From: Yamagishiella unicocca | Lineage: Eukaryota > Chlorophyta > Chlorophyceae > Chlamydomonadales > Volvocaceae | Direction: 5' to 3' | Assembly: GCA_003116995.1 (NCBI GenBank) | Contig: BDSL01000007.1 | Coordinates: 372,001-436,000, forward strand | Length of the DNA: 64,000 nucleotides | In this document: positions 1 to 11,300 of the stretch, one piece after another | How the letters are laid out: every line of letters begins with the position of its first letter | Position numbering within the stretch: the stretch's first letter is position 1 | The notes under the pieces: generated by a model | What the model saw: the letters and a program-made list of their open reading frames with translations, nothing else | Told to the model about the DNA's origin: nothing | Database searches by the model: none | Made by a program: the position numbers and the translations under genes

Positions 1-1652
1 CGGGCATGCGTTCTTTGGGTCGGGATCGCGGTGCAGTACGAGGAATTCTTTGGTGATCGGATCGGATCGGGTCTGATCTGATCTCACTTAGGGAAGCGGG
101 GGAGGCCGCAGGCTAAGCCGGCAGCAGGGCGCAAGAGCGGAGGGGCGATGCACTCAAAGACGGGTTTCACGAGAGGCGGGGGTCGCAGGAGGTGTGACCA
201 GAGGAACGAACACACAAGTGACGTGCGGGGCCGTTTGGACGAGCGTACGGCGGTGGTGGCTGGCAGTGCTGTTACTGCACCGTCAGCCAGGGCGGTTGTT
301 GGCCGCCCAGTGGCACGGTGCGGTTGCACGATGAGTTGGTTGGCGGACCCCACGTGTGATGGGGCGGTACAACGTATGGTATGCGGATTCGTGCCTCTGC
401 ACTCAGGTTCAAATTGTTGGACGGAAGCAGCTGACGCGATGCTTACCTGCTTACCTGCTTATCTGCTGCTTAGGAATCGGACTTGACGGTTGCGGAGTCA
501 GCTTATTGGTTGCTGTAGGAGCACTCGTGCGGCCGACTTTCGCGGGTGCAGTCCTTTGTTCTTCTTTTTAGGGCGACAACGGCGACGATGTTAGGGTTTG
601 GGGGCATACATCACGCCCTGCAATACGGGCCATGTTTGGGGGGTGCCGAGAAGACCCGGTTACACGACATGGAAGACGGAGGGCCGTGTTTGGGGGGTAA
701 GAAGTTGTGGGTGAGGAGACGAGACTATTTCTCAGGTGTTCGGGTACTTGGGCCCGTTTAGTATTTCTGCATTCCCGAGCTGTGTTGTTTTTCTTTTTAC
801 CCTCGAGGAGGCATTTCGCGCGTGTATGATGTTTTCGGAGCTGCGTGTGGGTGTGCGACTTTTTCAGCGCCGAGACAAAGAGAATTTTTGACAGTGGCCC
901 CCGAGCGACGTTGTACAGGATATGACCGGCGGTAAAGGTCGTACGGACGAGGACCGTGCCGATAATGGCTGTGGGAACGCAGTCTGAAGGACCTGTAAGC
1001 TGATCCCAACAGGTCCCATCAGCCTCACTCACCCCTCCTGATACGCTTCCCTTAGTGGAGTGGCGCCAGGCCGCACCATGAGCAAGTGGGAATGCAACAC
1101 CACCCGAGCCGGCCGCAATTGTCACAATGAAGCCAAAGTGCGTTTTGGTGTTCGCCAGGCGCGGAAACTTCGGTCGCCTTTTATACCCGCGAGTGACCGA
1201 ACAGCATCCACAAACGGCCAACCAGGGCGAAAAGAAATGTACGGACCAGTTAATCGGCTAGGTGCTTAGTCGACTTGGTCGAGTTCGCGTCCGTTTCGAC
1301 TTCTTCGGCTGCCCTGGAGATGACAAAAGCATGCATGTGGTCAACGCTCATAACCGCCCACCAACTGACCCGTACCCATGGGTCGCTGCGCTCCTACACA
1401 GTCCACAGAAATGCCTAGATTAGTAGTTAAGTACCGGTACTTAGGGCTTAGTTTCTAGAATCCTAGCTGTCAAGTTGCGTGTATGCGGTCCAGCGGCCCC
1501 CCAAGGCAATACACAGCGCAACCCGTTTCCAATTTCGTTGTAAACGTAAGACGACCTCTCATACCAGTTAATATTACTTAACATTGCAATTTCTGTGCGC
1601 CAAGGCGGCGGCCTAAACACCAATTGCCAAAACGCTAGCTTGGTAGTAGGCA
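1..1652. other. No convincing gene
   Basis: Open frames exist on both strands (the longest about 217 codons on the minus strand at 568-1221), but none shows a recognisable domain, signal peptide or exon pattern, and their residue composition looks random. A short block near 652-680 resembles segments in BRWD introns at about 28130 and 29873, so it is probably a dispersed repeat. The region may contain the promoter and 5' UTR of the pseudouridine synthase that follows. Confidence 0.5.
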
Positions 1653-3436
1653 ATGCAAGGGCATAACCAAAATTGCAGGATATGGAACTCGAAAGTTTCC
1701 CGTAGTTGGCCTCGCGATATTTCTTGTCGCCGCCCATGTCATGCTTTGCGGCGGTGTCAAGCCAGGGCGCAGGTGGGCAGACTTTTTTTAACGCAGCACT
1801 CATACGAAGTAATTATCCACAACAAAATTTGTCTCTTGCAGGTAGTGTCGCTTCAAACAAAGGGCTCGCTTCACACATTCAGCTTTCGGGTGACAGCAAA
1901 ACAGGTACGCCCCTGTCGGGCATGCTTGGGTCCACCTACAAACATGTCTCTTGGGAACACTCGGGGGTTTACCTGAAAGTAGCTTCCCGTTATGAGAATC
2001 GATAGCAGCGTCACTTCTTGTAACCCTCCAAGAGGCACCGCACCCTTCCGCAAACGGTCAACCCCCAACTCCTTACCCCTTACAACATCCTTCCTCCCGA
2101 CACACACGTGCGCACCCTCAGGCCGCCGCCACCAAGCTGCGGCTAGACACCTTCCTAGCCGCCAACATCGCCGCGGACCTTGCAGCCGCTCCATCGTCGC
2201 TGCAGGTAGGGCTCCCTCGCACCGCCTCTGGATCACAATGCCATCCACAACAACTTAATAGCCGTGTGGGAAACGGATCCTGGGCTTTGAATTCTGTACA
2301 GGACGTGTCCCGTGCCAAGATTCAGGCGAGCATTGCCGCTGGCTTGGTGCTCATCAACGGCCGGCCAGCGGGCAAGGCGTCGCTGCAGCTCAAGCCCGGG
2401 GATACCATCGTGTGTTCGCTGCCGCCGCCACCACCGTTGCAGGTGCGGGGGGGCGCATGTGGTCGGACAGACAGGCGGGGGCTGCCTTGCGACGGTGAAG
2501 GGCGCCGGCTTGCGGGCGGGCGCGGCGTTGGGAGGGCCGGGCCGGGGCGACCTGCGCCGGCTGCAACGCTGTGCAGTGGGGCGTGGATTGGGGACTGTTG
2601 TTGTTGTTGTAACGTTGTGTGGTCGGTTCAGCGCGTAACGTTATGTGGTCGGTTCAGCGCGTTCGGACGTTACGAGCTAACTAGGCTGGCCTGCTTGCCT
2701 GGCGGGTGCGGCAGGGCTGAATCAACTCACGGGGACAACACTGCCCCACCGCTGCTACGTCTGCCACTGCTGCTACTGGTGTCTTTGGTCGTACCGCCGT
2801 ACAGGCCGTGCCGGAGCCCATCCCTCTGGACGTCCGATACGAGGACGAGCATTTGCTGGTCGTCAACAAGGTCCGAGCTGGGAGGTGCCGTCGGGGTGTG
2901 CTTTAGCATCGCGGTTTACGTCACCACACCTGATGAATCCTGCTCCCATTTGCGGCAGCTGGGTGCAGGCGGCATGCGGCTGAGTTCGGATTATTATCAC
3001 TCATTCCGCCTTGCGTCGCCGCTTACCTCCCTCTTACTGGCCCCCGGCCCACTCTTTTCCCGCAACCCTCCAGCCTGCTGGCATGGTCGTACACGTAGCT
3101 CCGGGTCACCACACCGGCACGCTGGTCAACGCCGTACTGCACCGTTGCGCCATGCCGGCCCTGGATCTGGATCCAGCAGCCCCAGGTGGAGTCGCGGCGG
3201 CGGCCGGAAGCAGCGCCGGCTTTGCGGCGACGGGCGTGTCCGCGGGTGTTACTGGCGGCGGTGATGATGATGATGACGAGGATTTGGATTTGGATTTGGA
3301 TTTGTATCCAGACGAAGGGGTGGAGGATGGGGCAGGAGGGGCGGTGACTGGCAGCACCGTAGGACCAGGGGCCGCACAGCAACTTCTGCGCCATGGCAGC
3401 GGGCTCGGCAGTAGCAGCCTCGAGGTGGACAGTGGG

Positions 3437-3471
<35 letters not shown>

Positions 3472-5773
3472 CTCTGTGCTCCGCACGGTTTCATGCTTCA
3501 ATGGCAACGATGTCGGCACTAGCGGCAGTAGGGATGGTAGCGGCGGCAGCGGCAGCAGTGGCGGCATCCTCCGCCCCGGCATCGTCCACCGACTGGACAA
3601 GGGCACGAGCGGGTTGCTGGTGGTGGCCAAGACGGAGGTGGCGCTGACCCGGCTGCAGGTGAGGGCTCGGGGTTGTGCGGAGACAGCCGAACTCACCCTT
3701 TTTTTCGCTCCGAAACCGTAACCAAGCCCCACGCAGCCATCACCGTGTTCCGAAACCCAACACACGACGCGCCACCCCCCACCATCCATCCCCCGGCGCC
3801 GCCCCTCAGGCCCAGTTCAAGGCGCGCACGGTGAGCCCACTCGAGATGCCTCTGCCTGGTGGTTGGTACCATGCAGGGCCGCATGGGGGGTGGTGGAGAT
3901 GGCTGCCGGGGCCTGGTTTCGGAGCGGGGGTGTACGTTCGCGGCCGGCCGGGGGGTGTATTCGTCCTAACACACACGAACCGATTCGTGTGCCATGCCAT
4001 GTAGTGCTTGTTTGGGCCACCACCGACCCGCCGAAGCCGCCTGCCCGCCGTGTACGCTTCCTGCCAGCTTGCAACAAGCAGCCCCAACAGGCTCTGCTAT
4101 GGTGCTCCACCTGTCATCTTTTGTTATGGTCTTCCATGGCCATTTCTTGTCATGACGTACCACGTATCCATTTCTTGTCATGACGTACCACGGTCACCTC
4201 CATCATCGGTCACCTCTCGTCCCACTGCCCACACGGCCAGGTCGACCGGCTGTACGTGTCAATAACGGTGGGCTGCCCCGCCCAGCAGCAGGGCCGCGTG
4301 GAGACCAACGTAGTGCGCGACCCACGGGACCGCAAGCGCATGGCGGGTGAGTGGCGGCGGGTGAGCGGCGCAGTGAGGCTAGAAATGGGGCCGGCAGTGG
4401 GGCCGGCAGCGGGGCCGGTAGCGGGGCCGGCAGAGGGGACATCCCATCCTCAACCAGACCCAGGCCCCGTTCCGACCGAGCTCACTGCAATTATGCCAAG
4501 GCCTCTTGAAGCAAGGCCTTTCGAACCATGATGCACTGCCACGTACGAAATCCGCGCCTCCGGCACGTGCCTCTTTTACAGCCGCGCCGTACGGCAGCGG
4601 CCGCGGGCGCACTGCAGCCAGCGGCTATGTGGTGGAGCAGGCGCTCGCGGGCGGGGGCGCCGCAGTGGTGCGCTGGAAGCTTGACACGGGCAGGACGCAC
4701 CAAATCAGGTGGGGCGTAGGGGAGGTGGTTGGCGAGGGGGCCGCGGGAGGGCGGGGGAGAGAGGGCAGGGCCGGGGGAGCGAGAAGATGGTGCCGAGGGG
4801 CGGAGGGCGGCCGTCGGCATGATCCGGTGGGGGGTGACTGGGGCCGGGTGGCGACGAATGGATGAGCTCGCAGCTCCGGAGCTGCAGCTAGTGGGTTGTG
4901 GGTTGTGGTGTGGGGGTCGGCGGAGCTCGTGGGTGTCCTGTGTTTGGCAAAGCGCCTGTGGGCCGCGAGGTTCCACGTGAGCGCATGTGAGTGCGTCTAC
5001 CGGGGACACGGTGACAGTCCAGGCCGTTGCTACCTATCTTTTTTTGCTTGGCGGCATCCTACCCCACCTCCGCAAGACCTGCCGTATGTGTCGCACGCTA
5101 CGAACGACACCCACCGCCCCGGCTGGTGGCGACCCAACCAACCCACTGCCCCCCTTCCCACCCCCTTGCCAGGGTACATGCCAAGCACATCGGGCATCCG
5201 CTGCTGGGTGACGAAACGTACGGCGGGGCGGGGCCGGCTGCTGTTGCGGCGGTTGCCAGGAGCTACCCGGGGGACCAGGTGCGGATGGGCTTAGGGCGAG
5301 GCCATGGCATTACGGTGTATGTTAGGTTTGTTTCAGGTTTATTTCAGGGAGTATGGCGAAAGGCCTTTCGTGTCAGCAGAGGGAGAAGCTGGTTGGTTTG
5401 GGGTCATCCTGGGCACAAGCCTGTCATCCTGGGCACAAGCCTGCCAGTATAACCCTGGAACCCTTCTCTGTATCCCTTTAGCACCCCACTCGCCAGTAGC
5501 TACTCACGCACCCGCACCCCATTCAAACCATCTCACGTCGTCGGCTCCGCTGTACACGCCTTCACCTTGGCGGCGTAGGTTCGGGCCTGCCTGGAGCAGC
5601 TCGGGAGACCGGCGCTGCACGCCCTCACTCTTGGCTTCGACCACCCGGTCACAGGCCAGCGACTAGCATTCGAGCAGCCGCCGCCGGAGGACTTCCGCCG
5701 AGCCGTGCGACAGCTCGACGGAGGGCCTTGGCGTGAAGGCGAGGTGTATCGCACTGGAAGATCGCAGGGCTGA
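1653..5773 (+). CDS. RluA-family RNA pseudouridine synthase (multi-exon)
   Basis: It should isomerise specific uridines in rRNA or tRNA to pseudouridine. Exons that keep phase are about 1653-1904, 2122-2205, 2302-2442, 2805-2870, 3074-3658, 3810-3830, 4241-4346, 4582-4708, 5173-5278 and 5579-5773, giving about 560 codons. An S4 RNA-binding domain comes first (RLDTFLAAN, then INGRPAGK and LKPGD). The synthase core follows with YEDEHLLVVNKPAG, the catalytic-Asp motif HRLDKGTSG, and DTGRTHQIRVHAKHIGHPLLG near the end (split by an intron). About 130 low-complexity residues (an Asp/Leu run and poly-Ser) sit between the VNKPAG and HRLD motifs. The family and the C-terminus are clear. The start is not: 1653 is the first ATG of the open frame, its Arg-rich N-terminus could be an organelle transit peptide, and 1842 may instead begin an exon after a CAG acceptor. 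Confidence 0.85.
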
Positions 5774-8362
5774 AAGGGACGGATCGCTTCCGCACGATTA
5801 TCTTGGGTTAAGGTCGTAAGGATTCCGCAAATGGCACGACGATGCGTGTCATCCGAGGCTCAAGGGGTGCCTATTTCGTTTGGGTTCGGACAAAGGCAGT
5901 ATTATCCGCTTGAGCTTCCCATTCAAAGTTTCGTAATCCTGACCAATAAAATGGACATGCTTGCTGTACATGCATGCGCATGTATGTGATTGTTGTAAAT
6001 CGGCCGCGATGGTGCGGAATCCAAACATTATGTATCTGACATCAAAGCGCATCAGGCATCACGGAGGCTACGCTGCATAGCACGCAACCTTAGTATTGGC
6101 TGGAGATTCGAAAGCGTTCGAGTTTTCCTGCCCGCATGTAGAGGCACTGATCGGACGTCTTATCGCATAAACAAATTTACAGTACCGTACGCGTTGTGCA
6201 TCATCAAAAACGTGATGCGACGTGTCTGACTGGCTGATTATTACCTCGCGTAAAGTATTACCTCGCGTAAAGTCACATTCTCGCTAGTGGTGCGAGTGGT
6301 AAGGGAACGACATGTATATTCCCTAATGAATGCGTGAAGTACTCTACTCGATCGCCAAGCATCATTGTTCATTGATTGTTGCATTACCGGTTTACAAGCC
6401 CGTAAACCCCAACCGAGCCCAGAGGCAGTTGGACCCCGCGCAAACGATCTTGCATGTATGAATTTTGAAACGCCAGGAAGTGTACGGCTTACCGCGAGTG
6501 GTATCAATGTCTGTTCGGTTCCATGATTCCTCGGTGCCTGATCGAACCTGATCGGTTAAATAAAGTTACGTTTCTTTTTATGCCGGCTTAGGTTTGTCGT
6601 CATGTACCCGAATCAACATAGCGACATTACCTGCCAGGCTGCGTTGCTCATAGGATGCACCCTCATGGAAGGGAAGGGCACCGAGCAGGGCAAACCGCTG
6701 ACGAGGCACCCCGCTTTTATCGCCCAACATGCAACTGACACACCACACATGCTCTATTGGCCGAGACAGGCCCACGTGCTTTAGATGACTGCGCCTCAGA
6801 GAGCTACGGCACCGGACATCCCAGCAGCAATCGGCGGCCACGCGATGACCATTCAGTGCTCTTAACATACATTCCCCTTGACAGTGGCGGCATCCAGGCA
6901 AGCCTGTGCGCCAGATAGACAGCTGTGCTGATCGCCAGTCAGCGGCTCGCGGTTGAAGCGCCACATCCCATACATTGGGGAGTTTCGAGCACTAGACCCA
7001 CGTGTTATACCTGAGGGTTTCGGCATGACCAGTGCATGACAATCGTGCCGTAACTTCTTTCCCGAGGTCGCCCTTCCCCTCCCTTCCCGAGGAGCCCGAG
7101 GTGCGCCCCGACCGTCCGCGCAGCTTCCATGGACCCCGACTCAGGCATCGCAGGAGCGCTGTAGGGAGCACGGGTCCAATAGCATCCAATCGTGAGGCTC
7201 GCCGGGTTTGGGACAACACGCCGTTACCCACCGTTACATAGGCTTTCATCAGCTTCCTAATGATTTGGTTCGCAGGTTTGTTGCTCGTGGCTGACTGCGC
7301 CTTTTATCGTAATAGGTCGGGACTGAGTTCCGAAGCGGCAGCTGTTCGCACGTTGATTCATCCGCCGCAACCGCCTTCGTCTGCCTAAAGGCCACGAATG
7401 ATTTCTATTGGCCCGCATGTGTCATCTTGTGATACAATGAAACATCTGAAGCAACTGGCTTTGATACATATAATGATCGACAGTCGTCCTGTGCATATTC
7501 CGTATGGAGTGGAGTACCGTATTGGGGTTCGATGGGGTTCGCTCGCATAGCTCATTACACAAGCCCACCATTACTATCAATCACAAATATGATAACTTTC
7601 CATGATTATTGATGGGTACAGTGGGGGCACCATGCAGAAGCAGTGCCGAATCGACGACTAGCGCATACGGAAACTCCCGCCCTGTCAGAGGGGCCTTACT
7701 GTCACTAAAGCAGGGTACTTTCCGCATAGGTCCCAACAAGTAGACGGAAAGTGCACTCACAACATGTTATCTCGTCAGCCCGGCCACGGTGCTGGATACG
7801 CAGCCTAGGTCGTACGGCCTCGCTATCGCGATCCAAGCGTTGGTACCTCGTCGTCCACCTTGAAGTGTGTGCCATTATATTTTGGGTTACAGATTGTCGT
7901 TGTTGGCGCATCCCCATAGGAACTGGGTGCCTTGCTGCCGCTCAGGAGGTAGTTGATCAGGTTTGATCAGTCTCGCGCCAAAAACGGCGCATACAGGTAC
8001 AGGCCGCCTCAGTTCAGCACGAGCCACCAGGGAAACAAACCTCTCCACGATCGCAACCACGGCGGTGCTTGGTAAGTATAGGCGTGCTGTATGGGTCCTT
8101 TCTGCTCGAAGGCGCCCTAAAAGGGCTCCCGTCGCGCATGTCCGCGCGATCGGCATCTTACTGCTGGCCCATCAGCAAGTAAGCAAACGATGCCTTACCG
8201 CACACTTGTTTCCTGCTTCATCTTGAGCATCGCCATGCTACCAAGTTTGCCACGCGCGGACGGGTGCCTTTGCGGCCCACATAGCTTTGGCCAGCCATCA
8301 GCGCACCAGAAGAACTTACATTTGCCAGTTGCCCCGATCTGCAATTTACGCAGGGCGCCAGG
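5774..8362. other. Gene-poor, lower-GC stretch
   Basis: Apart from the 3' UTR at its left end, I see no coding exon, domain or clear repeat array. GC is visibly lower than in the flanking genes. The right end should hold the pherophorin promoter. A signal-peptide-like short frame at 8190 was considered as an alternative pherophorin start but is not needed. Confidence 0.5.
5994..5998 (+). promoter_or_regulatory. Likely polyadenylation signal TGTAA
   Basis: TGTAA is the standard poly(A) signal of volvocine algae. This copy lies about 220 nt after the pseudouridine synthase stop codon, a normal 3' UTR length. Motif seen; use inferred. Confidence 0.4.
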
Positions 8363-11300
8363 ATGGTCAGCGGCTTGGCCCTGCTTCTGTGGGCCGCTGC
8401 TGTGACCGTCGCGACGGGTACGCGCTTGTCTGTAAATCGCATCATGCATAACTGCGCCTATATTATATTATTGGACCAACTGTTGTCGGACGCGGTGCGC
8501 TTTGGGTCTGCCAAGCCAGCCAGCAGGGCGGACTGCAGACCGCAGCCCCCACCAGGCCAACGTGCGCCCACTCTTCCTCCTCCCCTATCCCGACTGACAG
8601 GCCATGTGTATGAAAACGGTCGGAGCCTCCTGCAGTCGTCTGGCAGCAGCAGCAGCAGCAGCGGCTTTCCTTGGTGCAAGTGCTTGAAATACGACTGCAA
8701 GTGTAGCCCATACACGGTGGTGCTTTCGGGTCCACCTGTTCAGGTCAGTCGGCCGCGCTCTGCAATCCTAATTTAAATAATCCCGGCAATCCAAGGCCAG
8801 CGTGCTTGATTGCTGAGGCCTCGTGCCAGGGTAGCCAACATGCTCTTGCAGTCAGCACCAGCTTACTCGTTACACGTGCTCCTCGGATTCCGCCCTGACA
8901 CCACCAGAAAAACTCCATCATACGGACCTGCTTCAATATGGTGTACATCGGCTGCGACATCTCGCTCCCGTGTTGTCGCGGTATGCTCAGCGCCGTGGAC
9001 AAGCTGTCGATTGAGACGACACCACAGTGCGGAAAAAAAGCATACATAAGCGGAGTGACGGTAAACGGGAAGTCGCACCCGTCCTGGGGCACATACACTC
9101 ATGTCGGTGAGTGTCGCCGTGTGTATTTGCTGGGAACGGTTCACCCAATGAGGAGACCTACACGGGTGTACCCATTTTCCCATGGTGGTGTCAAGGGACT
9201 GGTCCGATGCCGGACTACGTCATCCAGGACCGTAGTTGTGCAGCGTCCCACCCCCCCACGAATAGTCACTCATGTCGTCCTGCCTTCACTTCGTGATGCC
9301 CACGGAACACATGGGCCTCCGCAGTCATCTGGCAGGGAATTCCATCAGATCCTTCATATTCATCAGATCCACCAGATCCATGCAACATCTTCATGCACCC
9401 CGGACAACTCTATGGCACCCGCCTGTCTTGATCCAACCTACCGACCCTGCCAGGCAGCGGCCATGAGCTCAAGATATACAACCTAAGGTCCAGCAACACA
9501 ACCTTCCCGGGAACAAAGATCTGCATCTCCTCCAGGTCACCATGCAACGCCGTGTCGGACCTGTGCCTGGGCTCCTCGTCTACCGGGTGCAGGTGAGCGC
9601 GTCTGGGTGCCGGATGTAAGGTGTTGGATGTTGGATGTAAGGTGTTGGATGTAAGGTGTTGGATGTTGGATGTAAGGTGTTGGATGTTGGATGTAAGGTG
9701 TTGGATGTTGGATGTAAGGTGTTGGATGTCGGGCGCCGGAGGCCAGATGTTGGATATTATATGTTGGATGTTGGATTTTGGAAATTAGACGTTGGATATT
9801 GGATGTCGGGTGCAGTGTGTCAGGGACGACTGACGATTGGGGATGTCGGCAGTTGCGTCCACACGTGGGGGCCAGCATGCCTTGGGCGTACATCTGACGT
9901 GAGGGGTGAGCGACTCGTGGGACGAGCAACAAGCGACACGCACCGCGCCATGCTGGGCTTTCTCCATGGCGGACCTGGAACGGCGAGCTCATGCCAGCTG
10001 CGTCACGGCACGTACCCAGGACCCTCCAACATCTCGCCCCATTTGGCCCTCTCTGGACCTCGCAGGTGGTCACTGGCAGATGCAACGGCCTCGACATATT
10101 GCCCCGTGTGCCGGACAGTCAAGCCGTCACCGCCTCCCTCAAGGCCGGCGCCCTTCCTGCAGCCGCGCCCTCCGCCCACATCCCCCCGGCCTCCTGCTCC
10201 CTTTCCACCTTCACCCAAACCACCCAATCCTGCACCTCCGCAGCCTCCATCTCCAGCACCTCCCCAAGGTCCTTCATCCCCTACACCGCCTTCCACACCG
10301 CCTCCATCCTACCCGCCGCCAGCCTACCCCCCTGCAGCACCGCCGCTTCCATCCTACCCGACCCCAGCCTACACGCCTGTGACACCGCCTCCGTCCTATC
10401 CTCCTCCGCCTAATCCTCACCCCACCTATCCACCTTCCACCCCGCCTCCTGCGTATCCCGCACCACCTAACCAGCCTCCTTCCCAGCCGTCACCTCCGCC
10501 CCCGCCTCCCCCGCCTCCCCCTCCGCCTCCCCCTCCTGGTCCTCCACCGTCCCCACAACCTCCCGCAAATCCGCCTCCCTCACCCTCGCCTCATACACCC
10601 CATAAACCCCCGCCGTCGCCTCGATCCAGTCCTGTTCCACCCTCCCCTCGTCCGCCCAACTCCCCGCCACCTTCTCCTTCTCCTCCCTCCCCGTCGCCAC
10701 CTCCATCTCCTCTTCCTCCACCCCAACCTCATCCGACGAGCCCACGTCTACCTTCCCCTTCACCACCCCATGCATCGCCACCGTCAACGCCACCGAGTCC
10801 TCTTCCTCCCTCACCACCACCTCCCAGCGCACCGCCGCCTCCACCGCCCAGCCCGCTACCACCTTCTCCTTTGCCTCCTCATTCCCCACCGCCGTCGCCT
10901 CCACCCAGCCCTCCTCCACCCTCCCCTAGTCCGGCAAACTCTACGCCGCCGTCACCTGCCCCCAGCCCCCTCCACCTTCTCCTTCGCCTCCCTCCCCATC
11001 GCCTCCTCCGTCTCCCCCTCCCCCTCCGCCGCCTCCGCCACCACCTCCCCCACCACCCCATCCGCCCAGCCCTCTCCCGCCTTCCCCTTTGCCTCCTCAT
11101 TCCCCACCGCCGTCGCCTCCACCCAGCCCTCCTCCAACCTCCCCTAGTCCGGCAAACTCTCCGCCGCCGTCACCTGCTCCCAGCCCCCCTCCACCTTCTC
11201 CTTCGCCTCCCTCCCCATCGCCTCCTCCGTCTCCCCCTCCCCCTCCGCCGCCTCCGCCACCACCTCCCCCACCACCCCATCCGCCCAGCCCTCTCCCGCC

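Noticed and set aside
568..1221. 217-codon minus frame
   Set aside because: No domain, random composition, no exon structure and no supporting neighbour.
8190..8405. Signal-peptide-like frame MPYRTLVSCFILSIAMLPSL
   Set aside because: It has no phase-compatible route into the pherophorin exons; the start at 8363 joins cleanly to 8601.
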